Positions 43,694-51,550 of a DNA stretch of 64,000 nucleotides are shown piece after piece. Position 1 is the stretch's first letter; each line of letters begins with the position of its first letter. The stretch lies in assembly GCA_937927845.1 (NCBI GenBank), contig CALFXE010000127.1:1-64000 (forward strand), read 5' to 3'. Below the pieces are notes generated by a model. It was not told the DNA's origin, searched no databases, and saw only the letters and a list, made by a program, of their open reading frames with translations. The stretch is from an uncultured Paludibacter sp. GTDB taxonomy: Bacteria; Bacteroidota; Bacteroidia; Bacteroidales; Paludibacteraceae. The translations under genes were made by a program, and so were the position numbers.

Positions 43694-43988
43694 CCATCAA
43701 ATTGTAGATTTTGATGCAGTACTTGATGAGAAATTTGGCAAAGTTGGCTCGTCTTCCCGTGAGGAGTTTCGTAAAGAAGCTTATGTCTACTACATGGGAC
43801 AAATAATACATAATGCACGTAAGAGTGAAAAGATAACACAAGCTGAATTGGCAAGTAGAATAGGTGTAGATAAGTCTTATATCTCAAAAATTGAAAATGG
43901 GGATATAGAGCCTGGAACAGGAACTTTCTATCGTATCATACAAGCATTGGGTTTACGTTTTGATGTAGTAAAGCCTGTTTGCTATTAA
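43668..43988 (+). CDS. XRE/HigA-type helix-turn-helix antitoxin (solitary)
   Basis: 106 aa. The HTH_3 domain is at about 50-100: ARKSEKITQAELASRIGVDKSYISKIENG. The N-terminal part, EFRKEAYVYYMGQIIHNAR, is typical of HigA-like antitoxins that follow Gp49-like toxins. It still has its promoter and operator-like repeat while the toxin is reduced to ~20 codons, so it may survive as an autoregulated solitary regulator. Confidence 0.82.
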   Translation: MKTKDHLNNHQIVDFDAVLDEKFGKVGSSSREEFRKEAYVYYMGQIIHNARKSEKITQAELASRIGVDKSYISKIENGDIEPGTGTFYRIIQALGLRFDVVKPVCY

Positions 43989-43990
43989 TG

Positions 43991-44050
43991 CAAAACAAAA
44001 AATCCTTGCTGATAAGCCTTATTTGCTTAATCTGCAAGGATTTTGTTTTG
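43991..44050. terminator. Bidirectional terminator between antitoxin and tRNA-Pro
   Basis: Long complementary arms around CAAAATCCTTGC / GCAAGGATTTTG, with an A-run on the left and T-run on the right, can fold on either strand. It lies directly after the antitoxin stop and directly after the 3' end of tRNA-Pro. Confidence 0.75.
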
Positions 44051-44125
44051 TCGGGGTGGCGGGATTCGAACTCGCGACCCCCTGCTCCCAAAGCAGGTGC
44101 GCTAACCGGACTGCGCTACACCCCG
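44051..44125 (-). tRNA. tRNA-Pro (anticodon UGG)
   Basis: The minus strand folds as a full cloverleaf: acceptor CGGGGTG/CACCCCG, D-arm with GCAGTCCGGTTAGCGC, anticodon stem CCTGC/GCAGG with loop TTTGGGA (anticodon TGG) and T-arm GGTTCGAAT-type (GAGTTCGAATCCC). CCA is not encoded. A TATCTTTG box lies 24 bases upstream. Confidence 0.97.
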
Positions 44126-44148
44126 ATTGCTTTTTTCAAAAGCGAGTG

Positions 44149-44156
44149 CAAAGATA
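44149..44156 (-). promoter_or_regulatory. -7 box for tRNA-Pro
   Basis: The minus strand reads TATCTTTG (TAnnTTTG), 24 bases before the tRNA 5' end. Confidence 0.55.
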
Positions 44157-44194
44157 GAATGTTTTTGTTTATAAACCAAATAAAATTTACTTTT

Positions 44195-44698
44195 TTATTT
44201 GATTCCTAATTTCTTTTTTACTAATGGCGTAATATCCACAGCTTTAGGTGATTTGTAGACTACAGCTTGTGTGCTTAAATCAAATACATAAGTGTAGTTG
44301 TTTTCGTTACCTATCTCTGTAACTGCCTTTACTATCTTTTCTCTTACTGCGGTCAGTAATTCTATTTGCTTGTGCTGTAAATCTTCTCCTGCAGTCTGCT
44401 GGAATGTGCCGATTCTCTTTTCTATATCAACGATCTCACCTTGTCTCCTTGTTTTAATTGACTCAGCCATAGTGTTAATATTATCTTGATATTCCTTTAC
44501 CTTTGCATAATATTCTTCATGCATTTTATTTAACTCTTTGTTATATTGCTCATTCAAATCAGCAATGGTTTTTTCAATATCAGATAGCTCGGGCATTACT
44601 TGTAGTATTTCTTGAACATCTACATAAGCTAATTTGTCTTGTGCAAATAAATTAAATGGTAATGCCATAAGCACCATAAAAGCAATTTTCTTAATCAT
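44195..44698 (-). CDS. OmpH/Skp family periplasmic chaperone (second copy)
   Basis: About 167 aa from ATG 44698 (MIKKIAFMVLMALPFNLFAQ signal peptide); the longer frame only adds non-signal residues. The mature protein starts DKLAYVDVQEILQVMPE, then a long coiled coil (about 45-125), then a closing strand, as in Skp. It holds unfolded outer-membrane proteins on the way to BamA. It is last in the porG-uppS-bamA-ompH-ompH set. Confidence 0.9.
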   Translation of the reverse strand: MIKKIAFMVLMALPFNLFAQDKLAYVDVQEILQVMPELSDIEKTIADLNEQYNKELNKMHEEYYAKVKEYQDNINTMAESIKTRRQGEIVDIEKRIGTFQQTAGEDLQHKQIELLTAVREKIVKAVTEIGNENNYTYVFDLSTQAVVYKSPKAVDITPLVKKKLGIK

Positions 44699-44750
44699 GT
44701 CTATAAATTTTGTTGTTTTGTTAAATTTAAAATCTTGCAAAAATAATTCA

Positions 44751-45266
44751 TTATTTCGAATATCCCAATTTTAGAAGAATCTGATCGCTAATGTCAATTT
44801 TAGGAGAGCTGAATATTATGTTCATTGATGAACTCTTATCTATTATCAGACCATAATCTTTTTCTCTACTTAATTCTTGAATGATATTATATATCTCATC
44901 TTGAATAGGTTTCATTAAGCTTTGACGCTTTTTGAACAGTTCACCCTCCGGACCAAAATAATTGCGTTTTAATTCCTGCGCCTCTTTTTCTTTGGCAATT
45001 ATTTCTTCTTCTCGTTTAACTTTCATATCATCTGATAAAAAAACAAGTTCAGTTTGATAGTTTTTATACATTGTCTGTACTTCCTGCATCTTTGTTTCTA
45101 CTTCAGTCTGCCATTTTTTTGAAATGATATTTAATTGTTCGTTTGCAGTTTCATAAGAAGGAATATTTTTTAATATGTATTCCATGTCGACAATAGCAAA
45201 TTTTTGGGCACTGACAAGTATGGTAGATGCTATTATCAGATTAAGTATTAAAATGTATTTTCGCAT
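44751..45266 (-). CDS. OmpH/Skp family periplasmic chaperone (first copy)
   Basis: 171 aa with a signal peptide (MRKYILILNLIIASTILVSAQ), then KFAIVDMEYILKNIPSYE and a long helical tentacle region. Same family as the following gene, and directly downstream of bamA, with which it works in outer-membrane protein assembly. Confidence 0.9.
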   Translation of the reverse strand: MRKYILILNLIIASTILVSAQKFAIVDMEYILKNIPSYETANEQLNIISKKWQTEVETKMQEVQTMYKNYQTELVFLSDDMKVKREEEIIAKEKEAQELKRNYFGPEGELFKKRQSLMKPIQDEIYNIIQELSREKDYGLIIDKSSSMNIIFSSPKIDISDQILLKLGYSK

Positions 45267-45325
45267 AATTTAATGATTTATATTTTTTAACTCGAAGGGC
45301 TGATTATTCAAATACCTTGCCATCT

Positions 45326-47986
45326 TTATAATTCTTGACCTAATACGAAGTGGAATTGACTGCCACTAACATTTCCGGTAGTAGTTTTATCAAAGCCATA
45401 ACCCCAGTCAATTCCCATCATTCCAAACATTGGCAGGAATATCCTTACACCTACACCGGCTGCTCTTTTTAAATTAAAGGGATTGAAATCTGTTAGCTTA
45501 TTAAAACTGTTACCTGCTTCCATAAATCCTAATACATATATGGTTGCCGATTGTTCAAGGGATAGTGGATATCTTAACTCCATAGTGAACTTATCGTATA
45601 AATATCCAATTCGGGTTCTGCGCGCTACGTCAATTGGAACTAAGGAACCGCTCTCATAACCACGCATAGCAATATATTCTGTACCATAACTTGTGTATGC
45701 CGACATACCATCACCACCCATATAATAAGTTTCGTATGGCGAACGTGCATTTTTATTATAATGTCCAAGATATCCGAACATTACTCTTGTCATCAATATA
45801 AGTTTTTCATCTGATGTGAGAGGTGTAAATGTTTTACCGTTTAATGTCCACTTGTGATATTCAATGAATTTATATCTTTCCTGATCAGTCATTGTTGGGT
45901 CTGAATAGTCTTTTCCGTTGAATGATGAATAGGGTGGTGTGATTTTTAATCCTAAACTAAACGATGAACCTCTCCTTGTATATATAGGATTGAAAATGGA
46001 ATTTCTACTTAGCATCAAGTTTAAGCTTAAGTTGTTAAATACTCCATCCGATAAAGGTGGTAGATAAGCCCAATTACTCAACATAAAACGCTGTAAGGAT
46101 AGTTCGCCATAAAATGAAAAGTAGTCATCCGGCCAATTTAATCTTTTTCCATAACCCAATGACACACCGAGTGTTCGCATGTATATATCGGGGTCCATCT
46201 CATTTTGATAAAGAGTTGAGTATGCATCGCTATAATCATTATATCCACCATAACCACCATATCCTCCATAACCATATCCTCCGTATCCATATCCGCTGCC
46301 ATACATGTAAGCAGAAGAATAATAATTTTGCATACTTTCGTAAAAACGCTTGCTAACTCCTGTTTGTGATGCATAATAAATTGATGCGGAAAGTGAATTT
46401 GGTCGTTTTCCACCTAACCATGGTTCAATAAATGATGCACTTACGGATGAATAAGACTGTCCGTTTGTTCGTGCATTGATAGAGAATGTCTGTCCTTCAC
46501 CTTGTGGAACTATACGATAAGTCTCCGGTTTAAACAAGTTTTGAATAGCAAAGTTAGTGAATTTTAGACCTAATGTACCTACAATTCCTGTTGCTCCCCA
46601 ACCTGCAGAAAATTCTATCTGGTCGCTACCTTTGGTTTCAAGTTCGTAAGTGATATCTACCGTGCCGTTTTCAGGATCGGGCTGAATATCGGGCTTGATT
46701 TTTTCAGGATCGAAATGTCCCATACCGGCTAATTCTCTGTATGTACGCATTATATCCGACTGACTGTATAACTGTCCAGGTTTAGTGTATAATTCACGCC
46801 TCACAACATGGTCGTAAACTCTCGTATTACCGGTTATATTAATTGCATTTATGGTTGCTTGCTTGCCTTCGTAAATACGCATTTCAAAATCAATAGAGTC
46901 ATTTTCTATCTTAACTTCAACCGGTTCGATATGAGAGAATAAATAGCCTCTATCTTGATAAAGTTTGCTTACAGCCTCATTCTCATCAGTTTGAAGTCGT
47001 TTAATCAACTCTTTGTAGTTATATACATCTCCTTTTTTAATATTAAGTATATTATCTAAATACTCATATGGATAAATAGTATTCCCTACCCATTTTATAT
47101 CTCTGAAATAGTATTTCTTACCTTCGTCTACTGTAATATAAACACGAACACTTTTTTCATCTATGGCTACTACGCTGTCTGCTACTATATAAGCATCTCT
47201 ATAACCTATCTCATTATATTTTTCAATTAATGCTGTTTTATCTTTGTCGTATTCTTCACGTACAAATTTTTTTGTTCTGAAAAAATTTCTCCAATTATTA
47301 TCATTGGTTTTTTTCATTACAAAATTAATTTTGTTGAATGACAAAGCTTCATTGCCGGTGATAATAATTTCTTTCACCCTATTCTTGACTTTCTTGTCAA
47401 CTTCCACATCTACAATTACATGATTAGCCTTTTCAGGGTCATCTTTTTGATAGACCTTTACGTCTACATTTAAGAAACCTTTATCTTCAAGGAATTTTTT
47501 GATTACAAGTATAGCTTTGTCTGAAATGTTAGGTGTTATCTGGTTACCTTCAACTATTCCTAATTTCGGACTTAGCTCATCTATCTCACTTTTTTTCAGA
47601 CCATTATAATTAACTTTAGAAACTTGAGGGCGTTGTTTAAGGCTTATTGTCAACCATATCTTTCCATCTTCAATTTTATCAGCATATATTTTAACATCTG
47701 AGAATAACCCTTGTTTCCAGAATCTCTTTATTACATCTGTAATTGCATCTCCGGGTACTGTGATTACATCTCCTATAGATAAGCCCGAAAAACCTATTAG
47801 TACGAAATCTTCATAATTATCTGCACCGGTTACAGATATACCTGCAATTTCATACTTTTGAGGTGTAGTACCGTAGTCGATAGCAGGTACACTAATCGAA
47901 TCATTATCGTCAGATTGAATTGCAAAAGTAGTTTTATTAAAAACCAAACAGAAGATAATAATTATCAGGAAGTATCTTTGTAACAT
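45326..47986 (-). CDS. bamA: Outer membrane protein assembly factor BamA
   Basis: 886 aa: signal peptide, five POTRA domains (about 45-430; e.g. EIIITGNEALSF, GNTRVYDHVVRRELYTKPGQLYSQSDI) and the C-terminal 16-strand Omp85 barrel with the conserved VGVRIFLPMFGMMGIDWGYGF region. It inserts barrels into the outer membrane. A barrel loop near residue 550 is very rich in Tyr and Gly (repeated GYGG). It lies between uppS and ompH genes. Confidence 0.95.
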   Translation of the reverse strand: MLQRYFLIIIIFCLVFNKTTFAIQSDDNDSISVPAIDYGTTPQKYEIAGISVTGADNYEDFVLIGFSGLSIGDVITVPGDAITDVIKRFWKQGLFSDVKIYADKIEDGKIWLTISLKQRPQVSKVNYNGLKKSEIDELSPKLGIVEGNQITPNISDKAILVIKKFLEDKGFLNVDVKVYQKDDPEKANHVIVDVEVDKKVKNRVKEIIITGNEALSFNKINFVMKKTNDNNWRNFFRTKKFVREEYDKDKTALIEKYNEIGYRDAYIVADSVVAIDEKSVRVYITVDEGKKYYFRDIKWVGNTIYPYEYLDNILNIKKGDVYNYKELIKRLQTDENEAVSKLYQDRGYLFSHIEPVEVKIENDSIDFEMRIYEGKQATINAINITGNTRVYDHVVRRELYTKPGQLYSQSDIMRTYRELAGMGHFDPEKIKPDIQPDPENGTVDITYELETKGSDQIEFSAGWGATGIVGTLGLKFTNFAIQNLFKPETYRIVPQGEGQTFSINARTNGQSYSSVSASFIEPWLGGKRPNSLSASIYYASQTGVSKRFYESMQNYYSSAYMYGSGYGYGGYGYGGYGGYGGYNDYSDAYSTLYQNEMDPDIYMRTLGVSLGYGKRLNWPDDYFSFYGELSLQRFMLSNWAYLPPLSDGVFNNLSLNLMLSRNSIFNPIYTRRGSSFSLGLKITPPYSSFNGKDYSDPTMTDQERYKFIEYHKWTLNGKTFTPLTSDEKLILMTRVMFGYLGHYNKNARSPYETYYMGGDGMSAYTSYGTEYIAMRGYESGSLVPIDVARRTRIGYLYDKFTMELRYPLSLEQSATIYVLGFMEAGNSFNKLTDFNPFNLKRAAGVGVRIFLPMFGMMGIDWGYGFDKTTTGNVSGSQFHFVLGQEL

Positions 47987-48017
47987 ATGGTTGTTTTATT
48001 CTTTTATCTTATGAAAA

Positions 48018-48743
48018 TTATTTACCAAAACGACGATCTCTCATCTGATAACTTATTATTGCTTTATAGAACTCATCTTTTCTGAATGCAGGCCAGTGCT
48101 TATCAGTAAAATATAATTCCGAATAAGCTATCTGCCAAAGCAGAAAATTGCTAATTCTTAGTTCGCCGCTTGTTCTTATCAGTAAATCAGGATCAGGAAT
48201 ATCTTTAGTCAGCATATATGAAGAAATCAATTCATCAGATATGTCAGATGATGTGATTTTCTTGGTTTCGATATCTTTGACGATATTTCTAATTGCATTT
48301 TTAATTTCCCATCTTGACGAATAACTTAAAGCTAATATCAGGCTTAATCCTGTGTTTTCTGAAGTATATTTGCAACATTCTTCAAGTTTGATTCTAACTT
48401 TTTCAGGCAAACGATTCGTATCACCTATTGTTAACAGTCTGATATTGTTTTTATGTAATCGTTCTGTTTCCTTTTCTATCGAATTAACAAGCAATTCCAT
48501 AAGCGCATTTACCTCTTCAATTGGTCGACCCCAGTTTTCTGTAGAAAAAACATATAAAGTCAGATATTTAATACCAATTTCAGTTGCCGCTTCGGTAATA
48601 ACGCTAACCGATTCGACACCATTTTTATGTCCGAACACCCTTGGATAGCCCTTTTCTTTAGCCCATCTGCCGTTGCCATCCATTATAATGGCAATATGTT
48701 CGGGTAATTTTGATAAATCTATTTTGTCTTTATATGTTGACAT
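48018..48743 (-). CDS. uppS: Isoprenyl transferase (undecaprenyl diphosphate synthase)
   Basis: 241 aa cis-prenyltransferase. Conserved blocks: HIAIIMDGNGRWA (catalytic Asp), GHKNGVESV, LTLYVFSTENWGRP and the C-terminal PDPDLLIRTSGELRISNFLLWQ. It makes the C55 lipid carrier for cell-wall and glycan synthesis. It is 31 bases upstream of bamA in one operon. Confidence 0.95.
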   Translation of the reverse strand: MSTYKDKIDLSKLPEHIAIIMDGNGRWAKEKGYPRVFGHKNGVESVSVITEAATEIGIKYLTLYVFSTENWGRPIEEVNALMELLVNSIEKETERLHKNNIRLLTIGDTNRLPEKVRIKLEECCKYTSENTGLSLILALSYSSRWEIKNAIRNIVKDIETKKITSSDISDELISSYMLTKDIPDPDLLIRTSGELRISNFLLWQIAYSELYFTDKHWPAFRKDEFYKAIISYQMRDRRFGK

Positions 48744-48752
48744 GAATAATAT

Positions 48753-49433
48753 TTACTTATAACTTTGGCACTTACATTTCCTTCTGAATAAGCCGTAACT
48801 CAGTCCTATGGTTGTAGTCCCTAAATGATCGTTATTATTTATATTCGTACCGTTCAATGATAACGGATTATTCAAAATATCTACTCCTTCAATATTGTCA
48901 CTTAACATCAATCTATGTGTATATTGAATATTTAAGTGCAATCGTTCCGACAGTTTAAACTTATAACCAATCCCTACAGGAAGTGAGAAACTAAAATTAT
49001 CTATATTACTATTATTAAAATACATTAGTCCGACTCCCATGAATATGTAAGCAGATTGGTTACTGCTGTTTAGGATATAATCAAGCTGGCCGTAATCTAA
49101 AAAACTAAAAGCAAAAGTGAAATCTAATGCATTAATTGATTGATTAATTGATACATTTGTACTGCCTAAAGAAGAGTTTGGTTGAGTATAATTACCTCTA
49201 ATTATTGTGTTATTATAATCAGCCTGAAGAGTCATTCTTTGATTAAAAACATATCTGAACATAACTCCAATATCCGGCTTTATGTCGAATGCTTTTGCTT
49301 TTACATCTCCTATAAAATAAGATCCACCTCCGTGAAACCCTAATTCAGCAGTGTATATTTCTTGTGAAAATATATTGCTCGATATAAAAATCATTACCGT
49401 TATATGTAAATACCTAACTAATTTAAGCATCAT
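48753..49433 (-). CDS. porG: PorG-like outer-membrane barrel protein (DUF6089)
   Basis: 226 aa: a signal peptide (MMLKLVRYLHITVMIFISSNIFSQ) and an eight-strand barrel pattern starting ELGFHGGGSYFIGDV, ending FRRKCKCQSYK. The DUF6089 style and its place directly before uppS and bamA match porG (PG0189) of Porphyromonas gingivalis, a T9SS component that interacts with PorK/PorN. The symbol rests on both sequence style and conserved order. It is first in the operon, with a -7 box upstream. Confidence 0.75.
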   Translation of the reverse strand: MMLKLVRYLHITVMIFISSNIFSQEIYTAELGFHGGGSYFIGDVKAKAFDIKPDIGVMFRYVFNQRMTLQADYNNTIIRGNYTQPNSSLGSTNVSINQSINALDFTFAFSFLDYGQLDYILNSSNQSAYIFMGVGLMYFNNSNIDNFSFSLPVGIGYKFKLSERLHLNIQYTHRLMLSDNIEGVDILNNPLSLNGTNINNNDHLGTTTIGLSYGLFRRKCKCQSYK

Positions 49434-49516
49434 CTTTAATTGTCGTTCAACTAATTGTTATCAGATATTTAACGGTTTTTTTTATATTTAATTGTTTATT
49501 CCTAAAAATGCAGCAA

Positions 49517-49524
49517 CAAAAGTA
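49517..49524 (-). promoter_or_regulatory. -7 box for the porG-uppS-bamA operon
   Basis: The minus strand reads TACTTTTG (TAnnTTTG), about 85 bases before the porG start. The rest of the 224-base gap shows nothing I recognise. Confidence 0.5.
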
Positions 49525-49657
49525 ATGATTATCTTTTAATGTAGAAAAAAACGTTTGTTTGATATGTTTAATTTAACAATTTTTGCGTAAGAAAGGGGTT
49601 GTAATTAATGTATGTTTAGCGTCTCTACTGCTGATTATTTTATAAAAACTGAATATT

Positions 49658-50077
49658 TTACTCCCCGTAAAACATCGATAATGCTTCGTTTTCTTTTTGT
49701 GTCATATTTGCTTGTTCTTCATCTGTTTTGTCGCCCTGCCCACATAGGTGAAGTATTCCATGAATAATCACTCTGTGTAGCTCCTTGTCGAATTCTACTT
49801 TGTATTTTTCTGAATTTGAATGTACAGTATCTATACTTATAAATATATCTCCGGAAATAATATCACTATAAGAGTAGTCGAAGGTTATAATGTCTGTATA
49901 ATAATCATGCTGAAGATATGTACGGTTTATTTCTAAAATCTTTTCATCATTACAAAATATAAAAGCAATATCACCCGTTTCTTTTCCATATTTCTTAGCA
50001 ATACTTTTTATCCATGAACTTACTTCACGTTTTTTTAAAGCAGGTGCTTTGATATTTTCGTTTAAATATTGTATCAT
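49658..50077 (-). CDS. ybeY: rRNA maturation endoribonuclease YbeY
   Basis: 139 aa UPF0054 protein acting in 16S rRNA 3' maturation and ribosome quality control. The zinc motif starts normally, HGILHLCG, but the third His (HxxxHxGxxxxxH) is replaced: GQGDKTDEEQ. Members in Bacteroidota often show a GY.DK form, so the third ligand may be Asp. It is 47 bases downstream of the Gate-domain gene. Confidence 0.9.
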   Translation of the reverse strand: MIQYLNENIKAPALKKREVSSWIKSIAKKYGKETGDIAFIFCNDEKILEINRTYLQHDYYTDIITFDYSYSDIISGDIFISIDTVHSNSEKYKVEFDKELHRVIIHGILHLCGQGDKTDEEQANMTQKENEALSMFYGE

Positions 50078-50124
50078 AATATATGTCGTTCTGAATATAT
50101 TTTTCTGAATACTTTATTCTGAAA

Positions 50125-51357
50125 TTAAAAGAAAAATAAATATCCCATAATTATCGCAGCGGTTATGCCGGCTAAATCGGCTAATAATCCACAACCTAAT
50201 GCATATCTCGTTTTTTTGATACCTACCGAACCAAAATAAACAGCTAAAATATAGAAAGTTGTTTCGGTAGAGCCTTGTACAATACAAGCCAAACGTCCTA
50301 CAAAAGAATCAACGCCATAGGTTGTCATTGTGTCTATCATCATACCTCTTGCACCGCTACCGCTAAGGGGTTTCATCAAAGCAGTAGGCAATGCCCCGAT
50401 AAAGTCGGTATTTATACCTAATAACGCTACTCCTTTGCTTATTCCATCAATAATAAAATCCATTGCTCCCGATGCTCTAAATACTCCGATAGCGAGTAAA
50501 ATTGCAATCAAGTAGGGTATTATACCAATTGCGACTTTAAATCCTTCTTTGGCTCCTTCAATAAACGATTCGTATACATTTACTTTTTTTACTGCTGCCA
50601 TTACTACAAAGGAGATAATTACTGAAAAAAGCACGAATGCTGCCACAAAATTTGAATATAATGCTAATTGATCTTTGGAAACTTGACTTAAAAAGAATAT
50701 CAAACCACCAATAGCAGCTATTAATCCTGTTAATGTCAGCAAAATAGTTTTATTGAAAAGATTTATCTTTTGCATAATAGCAACACTTAAAAACCCGACC
50801 AAAGTTGAAAAGAAAGTTGCTAACAAAATCGGAAGAAATATATCTGATGGATTAGCTGCTCCCAATTGTGCTCTGTATACCATAATACTAATCGGAATAA
50901 TCGTCAATCCGGATGTGTTTAATACTAAGAACATAATCATGGGATTAGATGCCCTTTCTTTATCGGGATTGATTTCCTGTAACTCTTTCATAGCCTTCAA
51001 ACCCATTGGTGTTGCAGCGTTATCTAATCCTAACATATTAGCAGAAATATTCATGAATATGCTTCCCATCGCCGGATGATCTTTAGGTATTTCAGGAAAT
51101 ATTTTAGTGAAAAAAGGTGCCACCAATCTTGAAAAAGCTTTTATTACTCCACCATTTTCTCCAATTTTCATAATTCCTAACCAAAGCGATAGAACTCCGG
51201 TCAGACCAAGTGAAATTTCAAATCCTGTCTTTGCAGAATCAAAAGTAGAATTTACAATATCGCTGAATATCTGTAAATTACCATAGAATATTGCTTGGAT
51301 ACACGCAACTATAAAGGCAATTATCACAAAACCTATCCAAATATAATTTAAAATCAT
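50125..51357 (-). CDS. Nucleoside recognition (Gate) domain protein, SpmA-SpmB fusion
   Basis: 410 aa with ~10 hydrophobic segments. The N-terminal half resembles SpmA (LWLGIMKIGENGGVI, MNISANMLGLDNAATPMGLK), the C-terminal half SpmB (MKPLSGSGARGMMID, IVQGSTETTFYILAVYFG). In Firmicutes these are separate spore-maturation proteins; in Bacteroidota a fused inner-membrane version is common and probably transports or senses nucleosides or similar solutes. Confidence 0.88.
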   Translation of the reverse strand: MILNYIWIGFVIIAFIVACIQAIFYGNLQIFSDIVNSTFDSAKTGFEISLGLTGVLSLWLGIMKIGENGGVIKAFSRLVAPFFTKIFPEIPKDHPAMGSIFMNISANMLGLDNAATPMGLKAMKELQEINPDKERASNPMIMFLVLNTSGLTIIPISIMVYRAQLGAANPSDIFLPILLATFFSTLVGFLSVAIMQKINLFNKTILLTLTGLIAAIGGLIFFLSQVSKDQLALYSNFVAAFVLFSVIISFVVMAAVKKVNVYESFIEGAKEGFKVAIGIIPYLIAILLAIGVFRASGAMDFIIDGISKGVALLGINTDFIGALPTALMKPLSGSGARGMMIDTMTTYGVDSFVGRLACIVQGSTETTFYILAVYFGSVGIKKTRYALGCGLLADLAGITAAIIMGYLFFF

Positions 51358-51459
51358 CTGTTCATTTTAAGATGTTTGTAAGTCGTGGTGCAAAGTAAAT
51401 AAAAATAATATAATTTTTCTAAGAAAATACAAATTCATTTTTAACATTAAACCTTTTGT

Positions 51460-51467
51460 TACTTTTG
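51460..51467 (+). promoter_or_regulatory. -7 box for the outer-membrane barrel gene
   Basis: TACTTTTG matches TAnnTTTG, 84 bases before the preferred start. Confidence 0.5.
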
Positions 51468-51550
51468 CAGTCTCTAAAAGCTGACAATAATCAACAGTTA
51501 AAAATTAGAATTAAAAGATAATGTCTGATTATCTTTATAAGCTCATAAAT

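Noticed and set aside
43668..43988. Complete HigBA toxin-antitoxin system
   Set aside because: No full toxin frame exists upstream or downstream; only ~20 codons of the toxin remain.
43979..44209. 76-aa ORF over the tRNA-Pro gene
   Set aside because: It reads through the terminator and the tRNA on the opposite strand.
46114..46413. ORFs opposite and out of frame in bamA
   Set aside because: They are composed of His/Tyr or Met/Asp runs created by the Gly/Tyr-rich loop of BamA in other frames.
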